This document shows positions 8,944-16,922 of a stretch of 64,000 nt of DNA, in pieces. The notes beneath the pieces are model-generated. The model saw nothing but the letters and a program-made list of their open reading frames with translations, did no database searches and was not told where the DNA came from. Numbering within the stretch: position 1 is the first letter of the stretch; every line of letters starts with the position of its first letter. The position numbers and the translations under genes are program-made. This stretch comes from Sphingomonas astaxanthinifaciens DSM 22298 (lineage in GTDB: Bacteria > Pseudomonadota > Alphaproteobacteria > Sphingomonadales > Sphingomonadaceae), in assembly GCF_000711715.1 (NCBI RefSeq), contig NZ_JONN01000001.1:248001-312000 (forward strand). The letters run 5' to 3'.

Positions 8944-10056
8944 ATGCGATGGTTCGGACGTAAGTCGGCGGACCTCGCGCCGCTATTCCTGTCGCTCCCC
9001 GGGATGGACGAACGCAACCCCTTCCCGACTACCCACCAAGCGCAGCTGCGGGAGGTGTTCCTCGGCAACCCCGTGGGGCAGCGCGCGGTCCGACTGGTCG
9101 CGGGTGCGGTGGGATCGCTCAAGGTCTATGCCCTCGAGGGAGAGCAGAAGGCGGCCGACCTCATTGGCCGCGCCAGCCTGCTCGAACAGGTCGCCGCCTC
9201 GCTGCTGCTTCATGGCAATGCCTATCTGCAGGTCGTGGAAGCCTTGGGCGTGCCGGCCGAATTGTTCGTGCTGGCCGCAGACAAGGTCACGCCCGAGCCC
9301 GACGAGCGCGGATGGCCGCGGGCCTATCATTACAAGGTCGGGCGCAAGACGAGCCGGATCAGCCGGCACGACGCCATCGAGCGGGTGCAGCTGATCCACA
9401 TCAAGGCGCTCAATCCGCTCCAGGACCAGCTCGGGCTGGGATGCCTGGAAGCGGCCAGCCCAGCCGCCGCGATCCACAACCGCGCGAGCCGGTGGAACAA
9501 GGCGCTGCTCGACAATGCCGCGCGTCCGTCGGGCGCGCTCAGCTACGAGCCCGCCGATGGCGCCGCGCTGAGCGCCGCGCAATTTGCCCGCCTTCGCGAA
9601 GAGATCGACCGGCAGTTCTGCGGCAGCGACAATGCCGGACGGCCGATGCTGCTCGAAGGTGGGCTCAAGTGGCAGTCGCTCGGGCTCACGCCGACCGACA
9701 TGGACTTCGTCGCGATCAAGGAAGCCGCAGCCCGCGATATCGCACTGGCCTTCGGCATTCCGCCCGTGCTGCTCGGCCTGCCGGGAGACACGGCCTTTGC
9801 CAATCTCCGCGAGGCGGGACGGTCGCTCTACCGACAGACAGTGCTGCCACTGGCCGAGCGGATCATGTCCGAGGTCTCCGAGGCGCTCAAGGACTGGTTC
9901 GGGCCGCTGCGCCTCGCGATCGACACCGACGCGATCAGCGAGCTTGCCGAGGACCGCGAGCGCCTCTGGCAGATGGTCTCGCAGGCGGACTTCATCTCCG
10001 CCGACGAGAAGCGGGAGATGCTGGGCTTCGCGCCGCTCGCCAGGCCCGGTCATTGA
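8944..10056 (+). CDS. HK97-family phage portal protein (GTA type)
   Basis: The 370-residue protein begins MRWFGRKSADLAPLF and shows portal features: NPVGQRAVRLVAGAVGSL, LLLHGNAYLQVVEA, and LAFGIPPVLLGLPGDTAFANLREAGRSLYRQTVLPLAERI, the region that forms the crown and stem in HK97-type portals. In a phage or GTA it forms the dodecameric DNA-entry ring of the capsid. A GAAGGAAG Shine-Dalgarno precedes the ATG. The length is near normal for GTA portals and no internal damage is seen. The stop overlaps a TTG start of the next gene. With no terminase in the window, packaging through it would need a partner elsewhere. Confidence 0.93.
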   Translation: MRWFGRKSADLAPLFLSLPGMDERNPFPTTHQAQLREVFLGNPVGQRAVRLVAGAVGSLKVYALEGEQKAADLIGRASLLEQVAASLLLHGNAYLQVVEALGVPAELFVLAADKVTPEPDERGWPRAYHYKVGRKTSRISRHDAIERVQLIHIKALNPLQDQLGLGCLEAASPAAAIHNRASRWNKALLDNAARPSGALSYEPADGAALSAAQFARLREEIDRQFCGSDNAGRPMLLEGGLKWQSLGLTPTDMDFVAIKEAAARDIALAFGIPPVLLGLPGDTAFANLREAGRSLYRQTVLPLAERIMSEVSEALKDWFGPLRLAIDTDAISELAEDRERLWQMVSQADFISADEKREMLGFAPLARPGH

Positions 10057-10373
10057 ACCGCGCGCGAGCCGACGAACTGCTCGCGCAGCTCGTCGCCAGT
10101 GCGCAAGGCCAGCAGGTCGACTTCGTCCTGCTGCAGGCGGTCATCGAGGAAGCGAGCGAAGCGGGCGCCTGCCGTGCGCTGGCCTCGCTGGGCCTCGAGG
10201 ACAGTCGCGCGCGCCGCGACATGGACGAATTGCGCGAACTGCTCGTGACCTGGCGAGACGTCAAGAAGACGGCCTGGCAGACCGTCGCGCGGTGGGTGGT
10301 CCGGATCCTTCTTGCAACGCTGATGGTCAGCGTCGCCTACCGCCTCAACCTGCGCGACCTTCTGGAAAACTGA
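10053..10373 (+). CDS. DUF6127 family protein (GTA orf between portal and protease)
   Basis: This 106-residue protein starts at a TTG that overlaps the portal stop by 4 nt (TTGA). An N-terminal helical region (RADELLAQLVASAQ, VILL-like core, LVLAVIEEASEAGACRALASLGLED is approximated by the visible residues 25-50) leads to a C-terminal hydrophobic helix (VVRILLATLMVSVAY). Small genes of this type (DUF6127) sit between portal and protease in sphingomonad GTA clusters. Function is unknown; a single membrane span is likely. The non-ATG start and coupling imply its translation depends on the portal mRNA. Confidence 0.75.
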   Translation: MNRARADELLAQLVASAQGQQVDFVLLQAVIEEASEAGACRALASLGLEDSRARRDMDELRELLVTWRDVKKTAWQTVARWVVRILLATLMVSVAYRLNLRDLLEN

Positions 10374-10377
10374 GGAC

Positions 10378-10800
10378 ATGGCCGAAGCGAGGGGAGGGCA
10401 GGGCCTGCGGTTCGCAGGCTATGCGTCGGTGTTCGATCATCGCGATCGCGGCGGTGACATCGTCAGGAAAGGAGCGTTTCGCCGGACGCTCGAACGCAAG
10501 GCCCCCGTCCCGCTGCTGTGGCAGCACCAGTCGGGACGCAGCGTGGGGGTGATCGAGCATCTCGCGGAGGACGAGCGCGGGTTGCAGGTCATCGCCCGCC
10601 TCAACGACGACGAATTCGGGAGGCTGCTGTCACGCGAGCTCAGCCAGGGGCGCCTGTCCGGGCTGAGCTTCGGTTACCGCGTGCGCCAGTCCGCCACCAA
10701 CCACCGAGCACGCGAACTCAATGACGTCGAGTTGCTGGAAGTGAGCCTGGTTCGCCGTCCGATGCAGCCGCTTGCCCGCGTGCACAAAGTCACCCGCTGA
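10378..10800 (+). CDS. HK97-family prohead protease
   Basis: The 140-residue protein matches the phage prohead protease family (peptidase U35-like): RFAGYASVFDHRDRGGDIVRKGAF, VPLLWQHQSGRSVGVIEHLAEDERGL, then LSGLSFGYRVR and LLEVSLVRRPM. In the family the catalytic residues are a His and a Ser; the His of LWQH (about residue 51) and the Ser of GLSFGYR (about residue 96) are in the expected places. It would trim the capsid N-terminus during head maturation. It is preceded by GAGGA five bases before ATG and lies 40 nt before the capsid gene. The length is slightly short but complete. Confidence 0.9.
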   Translation: MAEARGGQGLRFAGYASVFDHRDRGGDIVRKGAFRRTLERKAPVPLLWQHQSGRSVGVIEHLAEDERGLQVIARLNDDEFGRLLSRELSQGRLSGLSFGYRVRQSATNHRARELNDVELLEVSLVRRPMQPLARVHKVTR

Positions 10801-10839
10801 GGAGCTCCGCAGCGGACCTATCCACACTGGAGACATGGT

Positions 10840-12312
10840 ATGGAAGTCAAGGCAGACTCGCTGGAAGAGTCGTTCGCGACCCTGCAGCCCAATGACGAGG
10901 TGATCGGCCTGCGCTCGGAGATCGACGCGCTCGAGATCAAGCTTCGCCAGAACCTGGTCGCCGCCGCGCGGCCCGAGCTCGAGACCGAGCAGAAGAGCGC
11001 GGCCCAAGAAGGCTTCGGCGCCTTCCTGCGTTCGGGCGAGCCGATGTTCGAAGGCAAGTCGGCGGACAACAGCAGCGGGGCTGCGGGCGGCCTCGCCATC
11101 CCGCGCGAGATCGACGAGGTGATCGACCGCACGCTCGTCGCCATCTCGCCCATCCGTCGCATCTGCAACGTCGTGAAGGTCGGCAGCTCCAACTATCGCA
11201 AGCTCATCACCAACGGCGGCACCCCGTCGGGCTGGGTCGGCTTCGAAGCCTTGCGACCCGAGACCGCCACCCCGAGCTTTACCGAGATCGTCCCGGCGAC
11301 GGGTGAACTCTACGCCAATCCGGCGGCGTCACAGCACATGCTGGATGATGCAAAATTCGACGTCGAAGCATGGCTCGCCAACGAGATTGCGACCGAGTTC
11401 GCGCGGGCCGAGGGCATGGCCTTCGTCAAGGGCACGGGCACCAACCAGCCGCTGGGCTTCCTGTCCTCGCCCAATGCGGTGACGGCCGACGGCGCTCGCC
11501 CGATCGGCACGCTTCAGACGATCGGCACCGGTGTGCTCGGCGGCTTCCCGGCGAGCAATCCCCAGGACAAGCTGGTCGATCTCGTCCAGTCGCTTCGCCA
11601 GCCCTACCGTCAGGGCGCCGTGTTCGTGATGAACTCGGCGACCGCGGCGGTGGTGCGCAAGATGAAGACCACCGACGGTGCCTTCATCTGGCAGCCCGGC
11701 ATGGTCGCGGGCCAGCCCTCGACCCTTCTCGGCTACCCGGTGGTCGAAGCCGAGGACATGCCCGACATCGCCTCGAGCAGCCTGTCGATCGCCTTCGGAA
11801 ACTTCAAGGCGGGCTACATCATCACCGAGCGCGCCGAGACCAGCATCCTGCGCGATCCCTATTCGAAGAAGCCCTACGTCTACTTCTACGCCACGGCCGT
11901 GCTCGACGCGCTTGTGCAAAGCGCCTGCGTGTCGGGGCCCAACAACACACCGCCATCGTCTCCGGCCGATGGCGACCTCTTCATCTGCGGATCCGCGCCG
12001 ACCGGCAGCTGGAGCGGGCGGACCAACATGCTGGCCCTGTTCACCGCCGCGGGCTGGCGATTCATCGCTCCTTCCGACGGTTGCCGGGTCCTCGACCGTG
12101 CGTCCGGGATGGAATGGCGCTTTGCTGCCGGCCAGTGGGTGTCGGGCGTCATCGCCGTGAGCCAGGTCCGGATCGGCGGGAAGCAGGTGCTCGGAAGCCA
12201 GGGAGCCGCCATTGCCGCGCCGACCGGCGGCGCCCTCGTCGACGCGGAAGGCCGGGCGGCGCTCGGGCAAATCCTTTCGGCGCTCCGAGCCCACGGCCTT
12301 ATCGCGACCTAA
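10840..12312 (+). CDS. HK97-type major capsid protein fused in frame to a DUF2793-like domain
   Basis: Residues 1-352 are a GTA/HK97-type major capsid protein: a short delta segment, the GGLAIPREIDEVIDRT start of the mature part, NPAASQHMLDDAKFDVEAWLANEI, GTGTNQPLGFL, and AFGNFKAGYIITERAETSILRDPYSKKPYV. The sequence then leaves the capsid pattern at FYAT (codons 349-352), where GTA capsids normally continue with about 20 more residues. It switches to a 138-residue module (VLDALVQSAC, APTGSWSGR, GWRFIAPSDG, GGALVDAEGRAALG, LRAHGLI) typical of DUF2793 proteins. The total of 490 residues is well over the usual 390-400. The most likely cause is a large in-frame deletion in a GTA cluster. Confidence 0.88.
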   Translation: MEVKADSLEESFATLQPNDEVIGLRSEIDALEIKLRQNLVAAARPELETEQKSAAQEGFGAFLRSGEPMFEGKSADNSSGAAGGLAIPREIDEVIDRTLVAISPIRRICNVVKVGSSNYRKLITNGGTPSGWVGFEALRPETATPSFTEIVPATGELYANPAASQHMLDDAKFDVEAWLANEIATEFARAEGMAFVKGTGTNQPLGFLSSPNAVTADGARPIGTLQTIGTGVLGGFPASNPQDKLVDLVQSLRQPYRQGAVFVMNSATAAVVRKMKTTDGAFIWQPGMVAGQPSTLLGYPVVEAEDMPDIASSSLSIAFGNFKAGYIITERAETSILRDPYSKKPYVYFYATAVLDALVQSACVSGPNNTPPSSPADGDLFICGSAPTGSWSGRTNMLALFTAAGWRFIAPSDGCRVLDRASGMEWRFAAGQWVSGVIAVSQVRIGGKQVLGSQGAAIAAPTGGALVDAEGRAALGQILSALRAHGLIAT

Positions 12313-12380
12313 GTGAGGCGTCTCGGCAACAGGCGGCCAGATTTGACGGGTGCCCGTGCGAAAAGCGGAACGCTCGCCAG

Positions 12381-12416
12381 CCCCCATGATTATGGTCGGT
12401 GGATCTCTCATGGGGG
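12381..12416 (+). promoter_or_regulatory. Perfect inverted repeat covering the ribosome-binding site of the outer membrane protein gene
   Basis: CCCCCATGA (12381-12389) and TCATGGGGG (12408-12416) form a perfect 9-bp inverted repeat with an 18-nt loop, ending 4 nt before the ATG at 12421. The G-run GGGGG is the only Shine-Dalgarno-like sequence before the gene, so it would be base-paired in the folded mRNA. It may act as a translational switch or as a protein-binding operator. Confidence 0.5.
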
Positions 12417-12420
12417 TATT

Positions 12421-13278
<858 letters not shown>

Positions 13279-13287
13279 CCCTCGATC

Positions 13288-13319
13288 GGCCCGGTTTCTC
13301 TCTTATGGGGAACCGGGCC
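13288..13319 (+). terminator. Hairpin downstream of the outer membrane protein gene
   Basis: GGCCCGGTTTC (13288-13298) pairs with GGAACCGGGCC (13309-13319) over 11 bp, including G-T pairs, with a 10-nt loop, 9 nt after the stop. No U-run follows, so it is either a factor-assisted terminator or an mRNA 3'-stabilising hairpin for an abundant outer-membrane protein. Confidence 0.55.
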
Positions 13320-13357
13320 ACTCGACCCGCCCGAGCTTGAGCTTTATCGCCGGGCGC

Positions 13358-14377
13358 ATGCATTTCCCCCTGCGACTTCGCTGCGACACGTCAGCGCTGA
13401 GCGAAAATTACAAGCGTCTCTCGGCAATCGCCGGCGTTCCGGCCGGGGCTGCGATCAAGGCCAATGGCTATGGCGTCGGCGCCGTCGAGGTCGCTCACCG
13501 CCTGCTTGACGCCGGTTGCCGCGACTTCTTCGTGTCGAGCTGGCCGGAAGCGGCCGAACTCGGCTTCCTTCCCGACGAAAGCCTGTCCGTCCTGCACGGG
13601 CTCGGACCGGACGACGAGCCGATCGAAGGCGTGCGCCCGGTCCTGTGCAGCACCGCGCAGATCGCGGACTGGAAGGCGCGTGGCCTCGCCGACCGTCCGT
13701 GCGACGTGATGGTCGACACGGGCATGAACCGCCTCGGCCTCGCCATGACCGAGCTTTCGGCGATTGAGGGACTGCGGGTGCACACGCTCCACAGCCACCT
13801 CGCCTGCGCCGACGAGGAGCATCCGCTCAACGCGCTCCAGCTCGATCGCTTCCGGACGCTGCGCAATTCGGTGAAAGCCGGGCGCTACAGCCTCGCGAAC
13901 AGCGCGGGTATCTTCCGGGGGGCCGACTACAGCTTCGATCTCGTCCGTCCCGGCCTGGCGCTTTATGGCGGCATTCCGCGGCTCGAGGCGCGCGGCGTCA
14001 TCCGTCCCGTGGTCGCGCCGCAAGCGCAGGTCATCCAGACCCGGACGGTCCGCGCGGGGGAGAGCGTCGGCTATAACGCCACCTTTACCGCCCCCCGCGA
14101 CCTTACCGCCGTCATCGTCAACATCGGCTATGCCGACGGCTATTGGCGCGCCTTCTCCTCGCTTGGTCACGCCACTTACGAGGAGGCGACCCTGCCCGTG
14201 CTCGGACGCGTGTCGATGGACCTCGTCACGCTCGACGCGAGCGCGGCGGGAAGGCTGCGGGAAGGGGACTGGGTCGCGCTCGATTTCGACCTCGAGCGCG
14301 CGGCCGGCCTGACCGGCTTCTCGCAATATGAGCTTCTTACCGGGCTTGGCCGTCGCCTTGCGCGGTCCTGGACTTAG
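13358..14377 (+). CDS. alr: Alanine racemase
   Basis: The 339-residue fold-III PLP enzyme converts L- to D-alanine for peptidoglycan. The PLP lysine lies in AAIKANGYGVG near the N-terminus, the substrate strip in VDTGMNRLGL and HSHLACADE, and the catalytic-tyrosine region in GESVGYNATFTAPRDLTAV (the Tyr of VGYN). GRVSMDLVTLD is also conserved. The ATG at 13358 is preferred over the in-frame TTG at 13337. The 3' end overlaps the convergent nth gene by 41 nt. Confidence 0.93.
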   Translation: MHFPLRLRCDTSALSENYKRLSAIAGVPAGAAIKANGYGVGAVEVAHRLLDAGCRDFFVSSWPEAAELGFLPDESLSVLHGLGPDDEPIEGVRPVLCSTAQIADWKARGLADRPCDVMVDTGMNRLGLAMTELSAIEGLRVHTLHSHLACADEEHPLNALQLDRFRTLRNSVKAGRYSLANSAGIFRGADYSFDLVRPGLALYGGIPRLEARGVIRPVVAPQAQVIQTRTVRAGESVGYNATFTAPRDLTAVIVNIGYADGYWRAFSSLGHATYEEATLPVLGRVSMDLVTLDASAAGRLREGDWVALDFDLERAAGLTGFSQYELLTGLGRRLARSWT

Positions 14378-15014
14378 GCGGGACAAGCTTCTTACCGCGA
14401 AAGCCGCACAGGTCGACGATCGGGCAGCGCCAGCATTCGGGCGCGCGCGCCTTGCAGATGTAGCGTCCGTGCAGGATCAGCCAGTGATGCGCGTGGCGCA
14501 TGAACATTGGCGGCGTCACCTTCTCGAGCTTGAGCTCGACCGCGAGCGGGGTCTTTCCGGGCGCCATTCCGGTCCGGTTGGCGACCCGGAAAACGTGGGT
14601 GTCGACCGCGATGGTCGGGGTGCCGAACGCGATGTTGAGCACCACATTGGCGGTCTTGCGCCCGACACCGGCCAGCTCCTCCAGCGCCGAGCGTTCGGTC
14701 GGGACCTCGCCGCCGTGCCGCTCGATCAGCTGCTGCGCCATCAGGATGAGATTCTTGGCCTTGGTGTTAAACAGTCCGATCGTCTTGATGTGCTCCCTGA
14801 TCCCGGCCTCCCCGAGGGCGAGCATCTGCTCCGGCGTCTGGGCGACTGCGAACAGCTTGCGTGTCGCCAGGTTCACGCTGACATCGGTGGCCTGCGCCGA
14901 CAGAGCGACCGCGACCAGCAAGGTGTAAGGGTTGACCCACTCGAGCTCGCCTACCGGCTCGGGATTGAGCTCGGCCAGCCGCAGATAAATGTCGGCGACC
15001 TGGGCTTTCTTCAC
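14337..15014 (-). CDS. nth: Endonuclease III (DNA glycosylase/AP lyase)
   Basis: This 225-residue base-excision repair enzyme has the helix-hairpin-helix LAGVGRKTANVVLN, with the catalytic lysine in GRKTA, followed by the catalytic aspartate in VDTHVFRVANR. The [4Fe-4S] ligands are CKARAPECWRCPIVDLC (C-X6-C-X2-C-X5-C). It removes oxidised pyrimidines and cuts at abasic sites. Its start overlaps the dapB stop by 4 nt, and its 3' end overlaps alr on the other strand. The last 15 residues (basic, PPKSRTAQGDGQAR) extend past the cluster and lie in the overlap. Confidence 0.96.
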   Translation of the reverse strand: MKKAQVADIYLRLAELNPEPVGELEWVNPYTLLVAVALSAQATDVSVNLATRKLFAVAQTPEQMLALGEAGIREHIKTIGLFNTKAKNLILMAQQLIERHGGEVPTERSALEELAGVGRKTANVVLNIAFGTPTIAVDTHVFRVANRTGMAPGKTPLAVELKLEKVTPPMFMRHAHHWLILHGRYICKARAPECWRCPIVDLCGFRGKKLVPPKSRTAQGDGQAR

Positions 15015-15721
15015 AGCGCCCCGACCACGTCGCGCATGCCGTAGAGCCCCGGTTCCCGGCCATGAAGGAAAGCGGCCGCCGTGAGTGCGCCGCGGGCGAA
15101 GATCATCCGGTTCTCGGCGCGGTGCGAGAGAATCAGGCGCTCCTCGGGCCCGGCGAAGATGACATCATGGTCGCCGACCACTGTTCCGCCGCGCAGGGCC
15201 GCGAACCCGATCGCGCCGTCCTTCCGTTCAAGGCCGCGGCCGCTGCGGGCGTCCTCGCGCTCGAATGGCACGCCAAGTCCGCGCGCGGCCGCTTCCCCAA
15301 GCGTCAGTGCGGTGCCCGATGGGGCGTCCTTCTTCAGTCGATGGTGCATCTCCAGGACCTCGACGTCCCAGCCGTCGCCCAGCACGCGCGCGGCACGCTC
15401 GACCAGTTCGGCAAGCAGGGCGACCCCGAGCGAGGTATTCGACGCACGCAGCACGGCGACCGAGCGGCTTGCCTCGGCGATGCGCCGGTCGGCAAAATCG
15501 TCGAGACCGGTGGTTCCGACCAGGATCGGGATCGATGCCCGGACCGCGCGCTCGAGTGAGCCCGCGAGCGCGTCGGGGGCCGAGAAATCGACGATCACAT
15601 CGCCATGATCGGGATCGATCACATAGCCGCCATCGGCCTCGGCGGCGGCGGCAATGGCTCGGCCCATCCGCCCATTGGGCGCGACGAGCGTCAGGCGAAG
15701 GGGCTGCTTCTCGGTCCGCAT
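15011..15721 (-). CDS. dapB: 4-hydroxy-tetrahydrodipicolinate reductase
   Basis: The 236-residue enzyme reduces the product of DapA with NAD(P)H in lysine and diaminopimelate synthesis. The nucleotide-binding start LTLVAPNGRMGRAIAAAAEA, the VDFSAPDAL strand, the VGTTGL segment and the catalytic EMHHRLKKDAPSGTAL (His-His and Lys) are all present, followed by GDHDVIFAGPEERLILSH. It forms an operon with nth. The start is taken at the ATG at 15721; the first residues MRTEKQP are basic and variable in the family. Confidence 0.96.
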   Translation of the reverse strand: MRTEKQPLRLTLVAPNGRMGRAIAAAAEADGGYVIDPDHGDVIVDFSAPDALAGSLERAVRASIPILVGTTGLDDFADRRIAEASRSVAVLRASNTSLGVALLAELVERAARVLGDGWDVEVLEMHHRLKKDAPSGTALTLGEAAARGLGVPFEREDARSGRGLERKDGAIGFAALRGGTVVGDHDVIFAGPEERLILSHRAENRMIFARGALTAAAFLHGREPGLYGMRDVVGAL

Positions 15722-15762
15722 GACTTCACCTTGCCGGGGCCCGGCAGGCGAGGCAACCGCCC

Positions 15763-16146
15763 TCAGCCGCCGATGAAACGACCGACCACGTCCTTGGCGA
15801 GGCGGGCGGGGCGGAGCGAGGTCGCGTCAAGGCAGCACCAGGTGCTCTTCACTTCGGCCAGCACTTCCTCGCCGCGGCGGATCACCGTCGTGAAGAGGGC
15901 CTTGGCGCCCTGAACGCGCTCGGCGATGACGTCCGCCACCACGACGTCCTCAAGAAAGGTCGGGCGTCGAAACTCGATCTCGTGCTTGAGTGCGACCCAC
16001 AGGTGCCGCCCGACGGCCTCGGCGGGGGCGACCCCCTCCCAGTAGCGCACCACCGCCTCCTGCACCCACTTGAGGTAGACGCTATTGTTGACGTGACCCA
16101 TGTGGTCGATGTCGGCAGGGTCGATCCCGATGGCGTGGCGGTACAT
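15763..16146 (-). CDS. Acyl-CoA thioesterase, hotdog fold (YbgC/4HBT type)
   Basis: The 127-residue protein has the single hotdog domain of the 4-hydroxybenzoyl-CoA thioesterase family. The catalytic-type aspartate motif is DPADIDHMGHVNNSVYLKWVQEA, in which DHMGHVNN is diagnostic, followed by the central helix and strands (LWVALKHEIEFRRPTFLEDVVV, ALFTTVIRRGEEVLAEVKSTWCCLD). It probably hydrolyses short or aromatic acyl-CoAs. The ATG used is at 16144-16146. Upstream, the 59-nt gap to the divergent sirtuin gene contains a TGACA-N4-TGTCA inverted repeat (16176-16189) that may be an operator or promoter element. Confidence 0.88.
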   Translation of the reverse strand: MYRHAIGIDPADIDHMGHVNNSVYLKWVQEAVVRYWEGVAPAEAVGRHLWVALKHEIEFRRPTFLEDVVVADVIAERVQGAKALFTTVIRRGEEVLAEVKSTWCCLDATSLRPARLAKDVVGRFIGG

Positions 16147-16205
16147 GGGGCTAATATCGTTCCTGAATGCGCTGCTGACAATAGTGTCAACAAATAGGTT
16201 TCCAG

Positions 16206-16922
16206 ATGGTTGCGGGTCGCCAACAAAATGGAGAAGTCCTGCTCGTCCTGACCGGGGCGGGGATCTCGGCCGACAGCGGGGTCGCGACCTTCCGCGGGCC
16301 CGACGGCCTGTGGGAGGGGCACCGGGTCGAGGATGTCGCGACGCCCGAGGCCTTCGCCCGCGATCCCGCGCTCGTCCATGCCTTCTACGACGCCCGCCGG
16401 GCTCGGCTTGGTGCCGTCGAGCCAAACGCCGCCCACCATGCGCTCGCAAGGCTCGAACGCGATTGGCCGGGTGAATTCCTTCTCGTCACCCAGAATGTCG
16501 ACGATCTCCACGAGCGCGCCGGCTCGCGCCATCTCATCCACATGCACGGCGAATTGAAGAGTGGCTGGTGCCGCGCCTGCGACGCGCGAATGCCTTGGGA
16601 CGGCCCGATGGGAACGAGCGCCGTCTGCCCTGCATGCCGAGGCGCCGGGCAGGTCCGCCCCGACATCGTCTGGTTCGGCGAAATGCCCTACGCCATGGAC
16701 CGGATCGAAGAAGCGCTGTCGCGTTGCACCCTGTTCGCCTCGATCGGCACCTCGGGGGCGGTCTATCCGGCGGCGGGCTTCGTCCAGACCGCCCGCTACG
16801 TCGGCGCCAGGACGATCGAGCTCAACCTCGACCCCAGTCAGGGCAGCATCTTCTTCCACCAGACCCGCCTTGGCCGCGCGTCCAAGATCGTGCCCGCCTG
16901 GGTCGAGGAATTGCTCGCCTGA
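16206..16922 (+). CDS. cobB: NAD-dependent protein deacylase, Sir2 family
   Basis: All sirtuin signatures are present: TGAGISADSGVATFRG, TQNVDDLHERAG, the catalytic histidine in MHGEL, two zinc CxxC pairs (CRAC, CPAC), and VWFGEMPYAMD. The Tyr and Arg of FYDARR lie where class III (CobB/SIRT5-like) enzymes bind succinyl or malonyl groups, so desuccinylase activity is plausible. It removes acyl groups from lysine using NAD+. The 238-residue length is normal. Its 3' 85 nt overlap the DUF7684-like gene on the opposite strand. Confidence 0.94.
   Translation: MVAGRQQNGEVLLVLTGAGISADSGVATFRGPDGLWEGHRVEDVATPEAFARDPALVHAFYDARRARLGAVEPNAAHHALARLERDWPGEFLLVTQNVDDLHERAGSRHLIHMHGELKSGWCRACDARMPWDGPMGTSAVCPACRGAGQVRPDIVWFGEMPYAMDRIEEALSRCTLFASIGTSGAVYPAAGFVQTARYVGARTIELNLDPSQGSIFFHQTRLGRASKIVPAWVEELLA

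Larger units (their letters stand above)
8944..12312 (+). mobile_element. Degenerate gene transfer agent / prophage head module
   Basis: Four consecutive genes (portal, DUF6127, prohead protease, major capsid) keep the order of the head module of alphaproteobacterial gene transfer agents. The usual flanking parts are absent: there is no terminase before the portal, and no head-tail adaptors, tail tube, tape measure or hub genes after the capsid. The capsid frame instead runs directly into a DUF2793-like domain, a family normally encoded at the far end of such clusters. All four frames are open, so the module is deleted rather than shattered by stops. No integrase or att repeats were seen, consistent with an inherited GTA remnant. 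Confidence 0.8.

Noticed and set aside
8944..12312. A complete, functional gene transfer agent or active prophage
   Set aside because: Terminase, tail, lysis and integrase genes are absent; only four head-module genes remain.
16176..16189. TGACA-N4-TGTCA repeat as a definite operator or promoter
   Set aside because: It is only 5 bp per arm, no -10 box fits at 16-18 nt, and neither neighbour is a regulator, so it is only mentioned with the thioesterase gene.
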